From the NCBI GenBank assembly GCA_003427395.1, contig BFEA01000038.1, positions 3,541,674 to 3,566,061 on the forward strand: DNA of 24,388 nt. The letters run 5' to 3'. Under the pieces are notes generated by a model. The model saw only the letters and a list, made by a program, of their open reading frames with translations. It had not been told where the DNA came from and did no database searches. Of the stretch, positions 18,009 through 24,388 are shown in pieces (the first letter of the stretch is position 1; each line of letters opens with the position of its first letter). This DNA is from Chara braunii (lineage: Eukaryota; Streptophyta; Charophyceae; Charales; Characeae). The position numbers and the translations under genes were made by a program.

Positions 18009-18676
18009 GGACCAGACAGGTTCCCATAAGTTTGGGTGGTCTAGTTGCTCTGATTTGTGAGGGCTGACTGTGAATGACTTTTCAGGGACCAAGCATGTTC
18101 CATAAGTTTGGGTGGCTTGGTCGCCTTGTTTACTTTGGGTTTTTGTCAGTTTTTTTAGTTCCTGAACGAAGAGGTCTGAACATGTTCCATAAGTTTGGGT
18201 GGCTCGGCCTCTTCCTGCTTTGGTTTTAAGAGAAATGAACCAGGCTGAGGACCAAGACATGTTCCATAAGTTTGGGTGGTCTTAGTCCAACGCCACACAC
18301 ATGCTGGAACCAAAAGGGTACAACTTGGCTATACTTTATTACCATCCTACTTATGAACAGGCTAGTCAGACAAGGGTTCCATAAGTTTGGGTGGTCTAAC
18401 TATAGTTTATCACCAACTAAAGAGAGTACTAATTAAGAATAAACTTGTGGTACGAAGGGGCAGACTGAATCTTGAGCTAACGATGATCGGTTCAGTTATA
18501 TGCTACCTCAAAAGACTAAGTGCAGATAATTATATAAAGTTGGGATACTTAAAAAGTTCAAGGCAAGTAGGATGGCCTAGGCATATGCTCAAAGAAGAGA
18601 AAAGTTGTTGTGCTCTGTGTTTGTGTATACTCCATGGTTGAGCTAGACATGTTCCATAAGTTTGGGTGGTCTAGCT
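18009..18676 (-). repeat. Family of six hairpins with a constant 20-nt loop and variable stems
   Basis: The minus-strand loop CACCCAAACTTATGGAACAT or a close variant occurs six times, at 18018-18038, 18095-18114, 18182-18201, 18259-18278, 18372-18393 and 18649-18668. Each is flanked by arms that pair with each other but differ between copies. Plus-strand examples are GACCAAGC/GCTTGGTC (copy 2, perfect 8 bp), AGCTAGAC/GTCTAGCT (copy 6, perfect 8 bp), and GGACCAAGAC/GTCTTAGTCC (copy 4, one C-A). Copies 1, 4 and 5 each have a C-A mismatch on the plus strand that becomes a G-U wobble in minus-strand RNA. Copy 3 has an outer 7-bp stem (GAAGAGG/CCTCTTC) with a mismatch and a bulge inside. Sequence outside the arms is not shared. 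Function unknown. Confidence 0.85.
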
Positions 18677-18987
18677 TTATGCCCTATGTAAGTTGGGTAT
18701 AAAGGGATAAATCATTGAGAGGCTATGAACTATTGTTTAATAAATTGAGTTGGGATGTTGAGAGTACTTATCTTCGTGGTTTGGCCTGCATGAGACTGAG
18801 TGTGACTACTACTTAGTCTGAGTTTCGGTTGATAGGTAGTTGCTTTAGTTGCTCGCCACGTGCTAGAGCCATAGGAGTTAGTTTCAATTCCTGCATTTTC
18901 TGAGTTAAGTTTATTTTTACTTAGGTCAATTTCTGCATTTTCTGGGATATTTTGTTATACTTGGCTTTGTATAAGTTTTGGTAAGAT

Positions 18988-19320
18988 ACTTTCTCTACGG
19001 GAAGCGCTGCCGGAATTTCTACAAAGCCAAGGAGTTAGTCAGATTTTGTATTTTCAAAAGTTCAACTTATCTGACTTTTATGACTTAATAAAAATCTGGA
19101 GAGTCTCCTTTTCTAAAGGGAGTGCTGCCTGAATTTTTGCTAATCCCGAGAGTTAGACAAAATTGGACCTTGAGAAGTCAAAGTCATTTTTATTATGAAC
19201 TTAACTTTTGAAATAACACTTTCTCTACGGGAAGCGCTGCCGAAATTTTCTTAGTTTAGAGGAGTTAGATTATATTTTGACAGGCGGCAGGTCTGGCAAT
19301 CCACTCTGTATAGAGGAGAT
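18988..19320 (-). repeat. Three to four copies of a CGGCAGCGCTTCCC-type motif, 110-120 bp apart
   Basis: The minus strand reads TTCCGGCAGCGCTTCCCGTA (within 18996-19018), TTCAGGCAGCACTCCCTTTA (near 19114-19136) and TTTCGGCAGCGCTTCCCGTA (near 19225-19248). A weaker fourth copy reads GACAGAATCTCCTCTATACA near 19300-19320. Each of the first three is followed on the plus strand by a GAGTTAG block. The spacing suggests a degenerate tandem unit of about 115 bp. Confidence 0.75.
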
Positions 19321-19445
19321 TCTGTCAAAGGTCTAACTTTTCATTAGACACTGACTTAAGGGTAGACTTGGAATTAGTTAAATAAAATGACCCTTGGTGA
19401 AATCATAATATAGAGATTACTCTCGATTTGGACTTATAGTTTTAG

Positions 19446-21628
19446 CTTGGGGATTGACCTGTTTTGTGTGCCCCCTTCCACTTCCTCATCATCATAAAAG
19501 TCTTGTCTACTAACTTGCGCACTAACAAAGATATTACAAAATTTTGTATCGCACGGGTCCCAGAGGACGTTGTCCCGGTATGCTTACTGTCCGCGGACGG
19601 CCTCACCATTATGGTGGACGCTACACACCAAAATATGGAGGAAATCAAGCGACTGATGGATAAGTTTGCGGAGGTGTCTGACATGGTGGTAAATTGGGGG
19701 GGCAAAACGCAAGGATGGTGGATCCACCATCAAGGGGGGCGCCCGCTGGATGTCCCAAATATCCACTGGCTCCCTCAGGAGGCTCCGGTCCGTGTCTTGG
19801 GTGTTACCTGATGGCCCATGGTCGCCCGCAGCCGAATGACAGTTGGATTAGCACACCGACCTTAGCCAAATTGACCACCCGACGCAATAAGCACACTTCT
19901 ATTTTTGACAGAGCACTGGCAATTAACAACGTGGTGTTTGCTACCTTATGGTACAAATCAGTGTTGTGGTCATTGAGCAAGGCGTCCTTCCAAACCCTCA
20001 AGGCCAAGACGACGACGTTTCTATGGCGGGGTGATGATGAGCGTACAAATGTGATTAGTCAAGTGGCGTCGGAATCGGTTATACAACCGAGGCGGGTGGA
20101 GGGCCTAAGCATTATCGATCCTCCAACGCAGGTTCAGGCCCTTCGCCTTAAATGGCTGAAGATGTTGATCCTTTCCACTAGCAACCCTTTGAGGGCATTG
20201 CCTCTAGAGCACATTGCACGATTGGCCCCGTCCGCCCTACTAAAGGGGGACCCCCTCACATGGCTAGAGGGCCGTTATTGGTCGATCCCACGTAGAACCT
20301 AGGGCCAGCCAATAGCAGATTTTTGGCCCACGATCTTGAAGAGTTGGCACAAGCGTTCCCTCCCCGATAAGCCAGCGTCGGACCGCTGGGAAGAGGTGTA
20401 CCGCCAACCCCTCTTTGGCAATCGATGGATTGCCCCCCACCATGGCCAGGTTTTATGCAGCTCAGCGGCCCCATGGAAGGGGTGGGTTAAGCAGGGACTG
20501 CTCCGGGTTGGCCATTTACGAGATCAGGAAAAGAAGGACTGGAAGACAGCGGCTCAGCTGCGGGGCTCCCTGCGGTATTGCCACCACATAGAAAGCCATA
20601 ATTAAGAATAGATTATAGAAGCAATCCCACTCACCTCGTACACATTGCTAAAAAAGGGGGCCTAGCTTTCAGGAGGGGGATTGGGTGGCCTTTCAGGATG
20701 ACCCCGATAGGATTGGTAGAATCCATATGGTGCAGCCTGCAGACGTGCTCACTGAATACTACACGATAAACGCAAGGAACCAGCTTTGGGGCTCCACCAA
20801 CCCTTTCGAGTGGCGGGATGGCTCGGATGTATTCAGGATACGGGTATTGGGGGAGGGTGAAGAGGCTATGGCTTTCCAGCCACAGACACCCATCCATAAG
20901 TTGGCCATGGACCCCCAGGAGTGGCAGTGGCGAATTGTACAAAGGCCCTGGGTTTTCTCCGACAAATGGAACCACTTGCACTCCTTGTCACTCAAATCGA
21001 CATACAAGATGCTCCGGCCTATGAAAACGGTTTGAGATGTGGTTATAGAAAAAAGGGCCAAGCACCTGAACGTTGACGGAACCCTCTTGACACCGATCCA
21101 ATGGATCAACGAGACCAAGGTGAGGCTGGCTAAAATCACATCCTTGCAATGGCAGATCGCCCACTGCTGTCTGCCAACAATCACCTGGTTGATAGACCAC
21201 ACACCCGCTTGGAACAAAAAGGGGTGGCACTTCCATGGTGCCAGAGATGCACCACAGCCTACCCCCGACAAAAGCAGAACAAGACTATCAAACACATTTT
21301 TATGGAGTGCCCTGTAGCATTGCTGACGTGGAGCTGGTGGGATCGAATCTGGCGAAAAACCAGATCTAATGCACCATGGTCATGGTCCTGGCAAGCCATA
21401 CTGGTAGATCACTGCCCTCCCTTCGCACAAGCATCCACTTTTGAGAACAATTGGTACATATTAGGTAGGCAGACAATCCTATGGGTGTTGTGGTGGCAGC
21501 GTTGTACCCTGGCTCTGGAAGGCGTCAGGGCAGAGGGCCCTGAACTGACAGGGCAGGTCAAAGAGCTCATCAAGCTGGAGCTAACACAAAGGTGGCGCAA
21601 ACTCAAAGCTCAGCTAGACATCTTTTAG
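19446..21628 (+). pseudogene. LINE ORF2 C-terminal part: reverse transcriptase end and zf-RVT finger
   Basis: The first recognisable block (CAPFHFLIIIKVLS) corresponds to the RT motif around RQGCPL. It is followed by SADGLTIMV, the position of the catalytic ADD box; the second Asp is replaced by Gly. After VLGVT near 19800 the frame changes. The next frame continues through FLWRGDD, with a TAG at 20300, to 20605. A third stretch runs from 20685 with a TGA at 21033. The last frame carries a zf-RVT zinc finger (WCQRC followed by HIFMECP, near 21237-21310) and ends in TAG at 21628. At least three frameshifts, two stops and the lost catalytic Asp make it inactive. Confidence 0.85.
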
Positions 21629-21912
21629 ACCAACCGGGATATCAAGAGGCTATTACGTCCTTCTGCACGGACTGGCTAAGGGGACAGCGGGGGGGCTGGA
21701 TAGCATGGGTTGAGTGGGGAGGGGACTGGGTTATTTTGACATAACAGGATCCCTCCAGAGAATATAACCTGACCTTCAATGACTAGACCAATATTGAGCC
21801 TTCCTTCCCGATGAGACCCTCGTCTGTAGTGACCATGAAACCAGCTAGGAGGGGGTGCAGGGTCCTAGGCAATCCCAACGCATAATATTAAAAAAAATAA
21901 AAAAATTTAAAA
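21629..21912 (+). other. LINE 3' untranslated region and A-rich tail
   Basis: Non-coding sequence after the ORF2 stop ends in an A-rich run with interspersed T (21886-21912), the expected LINE 3' end. The A-rich sequence continues less cleanly to about 21935. Confidence 0.5.
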
Positions 21913-22865
21913 CATCTAAAAAATCCAAAAAAACATGTGTAAAATTCATGGTAACCGGTCGGACGCCCAGGGGCTCGATCGACACTTCTCGGGCGCGTAA
22001 AATCCCCGAGGAAATCATTGTTCCACTTATCCTCGGGGAAGAAAACGAAAAACAAATGTGAAAACATTTCCTCGGGGTTTCCTCGGGCTACAACCATTTC
22101 GACGCGTTCCCCAAGGGACCTCCAGAGGTCCCTCGGAGGTCGAGCATCCGGAAGAGTCGCAGCATCGAGTGTCGACGACAGCTCTCTCGACGACAATTTT
22201 CGACGCGGCTGGTCCATTGCTGTTCCTGGCGGCCCGTGGACGGACATCTCCGGTTGGCAACGGTCGACGTCATGGAATACTTCGCCAACGGTCCCCTTTG
22301 GCGGTCTGCCGTCCTCCGTGACGTCGAAAAGGGGCTGCCTATAGAAAGTGACACGTTGTTCAAGGAAGGGAGACAAAGCTTCCGTGATCTCTCGGAACAC
22401 ACGTGGCGACATGCGCAGCTTGTCCTTGAAGTAGTCCGTCGTCGCGTCGTCGCATTGCCGAAGATCCTCCCACATCCCGCCTGTCCGTCGCTTCATCCAC
22501 CACCTGGGCGTCGCTCTGGGGAATGCTCCACACCCCATGGCGTAGCACACCTGTAGTACAGCGTTGCAAATGGCACCGCTGTCCTCTCCCTCCACATTCG
22601 CAGACTGCGGCGTCCTCTTCCGCCATGTGCGAATAGCCGCTCTCATCCTCCCCTTGCCCCTCTGCAATTGACACCGGAAGAGGATGGCGTTCACGGCCGC
22701 TGCCACCGTCGTCCTCTCGGCCTTGCTCAGTTTGTCACGTCGCGGCCCCCCGTTCATGGCCATCGTCGAAACTGGTACTGTCGACGTGGCTGTCGCCAAG
22801 TGCAAAAGACTCCACGTGTGGCAGGCCGCACAATAGCGCTGCTGCGAGTGACGACCTGAGTGCAT
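21888..22865 (-). pseudogene. PIF/Harbinger transposase, N-terminal half only
   Basis: The first true ATG is at 22865; the open frame ends at 21888. The diagnostic part spans about 22600-22331: RWWMKRRTGGMWEDL, then CDDATTDYFKDKLRMS and FREITEALSPFL, ending VTFYRQPL. In this family the block precedes the DDE catalytic domain. Here the similarity fades directly after YRQPL, and the rest of the ORF reads through the inverted arm and into flanking A/T-rich DNA, ending in a Phe-rich tail. No catalytic Asp/Asp/Glu is present. An upstream Lys/Arg-rich region could bind DNA. The protein cannot catalyse transposition; whether it is expressed is unknown. Confidence 0.7.
21951..22040 (+). repeat. Left inverted arm of the Harbinger-like element
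   Basis: The segment 21971-21994 matches the reverse complement of 23370-23393 at 22 of 24 positions (core TCGACACT then CTCGGGC). The similarity extends outward through GGTAACCGGTC and inward through CCCGAGGAAAT and GTTCCACTTATCCTCGG, with gaps. Confidence 0.75.
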
Positions 22866-23289
22866 AGCGTACACGTCGACGATCAAGCTCGCCTGCGAAG
22901 ACGACAACGAGGGCGATCGTGTGACGGCATGTCTGCTGCTTCAGACGCGTACATGTACGTTCGGCGTGCCCACCGACACACAGCCGCCACCTCGTACCGA
23001 AACGCTTTCGCAAAGGAACGTTGCTGCCGTCAGCCGCAAGGGACGCTCACAGTACTGGACGGTCGCTTGTGGAAATTCAAATTTCGAATTTTGAACCCGG
23101 GACTGCGCGCCTTTTTCGTTCCATTTTTTCTTTCCGCCGACAACTTCCAATTTCGTGACGGCAACCCGAGCTGGACCAACGACATCGGCACGGACACACC
23201 TTGATGGACCAACCGCCCCTTCCCCCCCCGCGTTCGCTTGTCGATATATGAAATTGGCCACGGAAGGCCCCGAGGAATCGTCCTCGGGG

Positions 23290-23408
23290 AACAATTCCGA
23301 GGATGAGTGGAACGACGACGCGAATTTCCTCGGGCGACGACGGGAGAATTTCCTTGGGCCCCGAGGACGGCCCGAGGAGTGTCGAACGAGCCCACCAGAC
23401 CGGGTTCC
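23290..23408 (-). repeat. Right inverted arm of the Harbinger-like element
   Basis: This is the partner of the arm at 21951-22040. Read on the minus strand it begins near GGAACCCGGTC and carries the same ordered blocks, with about 35 extra bases between the outer and inner blocks. The arm is probably the transposase binding region. Confidence 0.75.
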
Positions 23409-23620
23409 AAACAGTCCGGAACAACTTGTGGGGGTCCGGTGTCCAGTCCCGTCTGGAGGGAGGCGCCCAGGGCCTAAAAAAAAAAAAAAAGGGGGCAGCC
23501 CAGGACGTTTTTCGGGTCACCTGAAAATGACGGGGTGAATTTTCGGTGTCGTTTCACCCCACCGGACAGGACCTAGAGGCCCACAACACAAGACATCGGA
23601 ACTGCGGACGACATCCCACT
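23409..23620. other. GC-rich flank with a 15-base A-tract
   Basis: No supported gene. Fifteen A at 23476-23490 may be a retroposon tail or slippage. Overlapping ORFs on both strands continue from the inverted arm and have no family features. Confidence 0.4.
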
Positions 23621-23683
23621 AGAGAGAGAGACAGACAGAGACACACACACAAAGAGAGAGAGAGAGAGCAAAGAGAGAGAGAG

Positions 23684-23737
<54 letters not shown>
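23621..23737 (+). repeat. (GA)n microsatellite with short CA/GACA interruptions
   Basis: Starts as mixed GA, GACA and CA units and becomes a perfect GA run of about 50 bp from 23689. The Arg-Glu and Ser-Leu peptides predicted here are artefacts of the repeat. Confidence 0.95.
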
Positions 23738-23739
<2 letters not shown>

Positions 23740-23759
23740 GACAGTGCTGCCAATCTGAA

Positions 23760-24388
23760 CACTGACGTTCTGAATTGAACCTCAAAGTTCAAACTTTTAA
23801 TCTATATGAAGTTATGAACTTAAATAACCTTCCCCCCCCCCCCCCGCCCTCTTTTTTTAATCTTGTGGATTTTTTTATTTTATTTTTATTTTTTTTTTAA
23901 AATCGGACCCAGTGCCCAAGGCTCCCCCATCCATAATCATCCAATAAAAAATCAGCAAGAAATTAAATACCCATGGGAGAGCAAAACTAAATATGAAGCG
24001 GAGTATTATAAGAGATCTAGATATTACGTCTGATAACATAAGAAAAAACCTATGATTTGGAGTAAATTTGAAACTACAAGACAAAAAAACTGACCGTATT
24101 AATAGTAGAAATTAATATTTAACTTCAAATGGTAAATAATGGTAAATATCAGGCGTGATACACTTGAAACAGATTGGAGAACAGACAAAGGTAAATTAAA
24201 TTAGTAAATTATATATGAAATTTTAGGTATTAAAAAATACCATTCCGGTTTTAGCACGTGATTCCACAGTTTAAAGATAGGGATAATCAGATTTATTAAT
24301 TAAAGATGATCACACTGGTTGATAGTTGAGATGATTAATTGGGATGATGATTAGAAGATTGTATAATAATTGATTAATTAATTAATTG
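23760..24388. other. AT-rich DNA with poly(C) and T-rich runs
   Basis: Fourteen C at 23832-23845, then T-rich sequence to about 23900, then AT-rich DNA to the window edge. A short GGTAAATA word repeats near 24130-24147. A 69-codon minus-strand ORF is low in complexity. Nothing else is supported. Confidence 0.6.

Larger units (their letters stand above)
17701..19445 (-). mobile_element. Possible LTR of a second chromovirus-like element
   Basis: This stretch has no ORF of note but two families of internal repeats (hairpins at 18009-18676, CGGCAG motifs at 18988-19320). On the minus strand the second family resembles, from memory, a motif repeated in LTRs of plant Tekay/Del-type chromoviruses. 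Neither LTR edge nor a primer binding site can be seen; the right side is cut by a truncated LINE at about 19446. Confidence 0.3.
19446..21912 (+). mobile_element. 5'-truncated LINE, ORF2 tail plus 3' UTR
   Basis: The element begins inside the reverse transcriptase domain and runs through the C-terminal region, a 3' UTR and an A-rich end at 21886-21912. 5' truncation is the usual result of incomplete target-primed reverse transcription. No target-site duplication was found. It may belong to the same family as the ORF1 remnant at 8392, but nothing in the sequence links the two. Confidence 0.8.
21950..23408 (-). mobile_element. PIF/Harbinger-like DNA transposon with long inverted ends, internally deleted
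   Basis: Inverted arms at both ends enclose a minus-strand ORF with a PIF/Harbinger N-terminal transposase block. At about 1.45 kb it is too short for the full DDE transposase plus partner protein of an autonomous element, so it is non-autonomous. Both inner flanks are filled with CCTCGGGG and CCCCGAGG words in opposite orientations. The exact outer ends and the expected 3-bp TWA target duplication were not found. Confidence 0.65.

Noticed and set aside
18009-18676. CRISPR-like array
   Set aside because: Spacing is irregular (76-276 bp), the surroundings are eukaryotic transposons, and arms vary with each copy.
23546-23785. Arg-Glu-rich and Ser-Leu-rich ORFs
   Set aside because: Direct translations of the (GA)n microsatellite.

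Overview
The window looks like repeat-rich nuclear DNA of a plant-lineage eukaryote. I see no bacterial operon structure, no intact single-copy host gene and no ribosome binding sites. Almost everything recognisable is a transposable element or tandem repeat, and most of it is decayed. From recalled protein style only (the PIF/Harbinger N-terminal block and the Asn-Gly-rich gag), my best guess is a charophyte alga such as Chara. That cannot be tested here.

Layout. 1-6280 (minus strand): the 5' two thirds of a Ty3/gypsy LTR retrotransposon, with LTR, a tRNA-iMet-type primer binding site, a long leader, gag, protease, reverse transcriptase, RNase H and integrase. It runs off the left edge. The RT-RH-IN frame is open throughout with its catalytic residues kept, but gag is cut by two in-phase TAG codons and protease sits in a displaced frame. 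6281-8391: mostly unassigned, with one 134-codon minus-strand ORF and an A-tract. 8392-10868 (plus): a decayed LINE ORF1 with a CCHC-like knuckle, overlapped by the start of a second ORF. This is broken at 10869 by a 19-base poly(T), probably the tail of a minus-strand retroposon.

11093-17700 is a patchwork without recognisable protein genes: a two-level 134/445-bp repeat array, a 231-bp duplication, a tRNA-like SINE head, two strongly diverged pieces resembling eukaryotic large-subunit rRNA, then 37-bp and about 172-bp tandem repeats. The mix recalls a ruined rDNA unit with spacer repeats, but this is inference. 17701-19445 holds six hairpins that share one 20-nt loop but have different self-complementary stems, followed by repeated CGGCAGCGCTTCCC-type motifs that I associate with LTRs of plant chromoviruses. 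19446-21912 (plus) is a 5'-truncated LINE tail: RT end, zf-RVT finger, 3' UTR and A-rich end. 21950-23408 is a PIF/Harbinger-like element with long inverted ends and only the N-terminal half of a transposase. The right end is simple sequence: (GA)n, poly(C), T-rich and AT-rich DNA.

The parts do not form one pathway; the region is a graveyard of nested mobile elements. The most unusual item is the hairpin family at 18009-18676: the loop is constant, the stems co-vary, and most imperfect pairs become G-U wobbles if the minus strand is the RNA.
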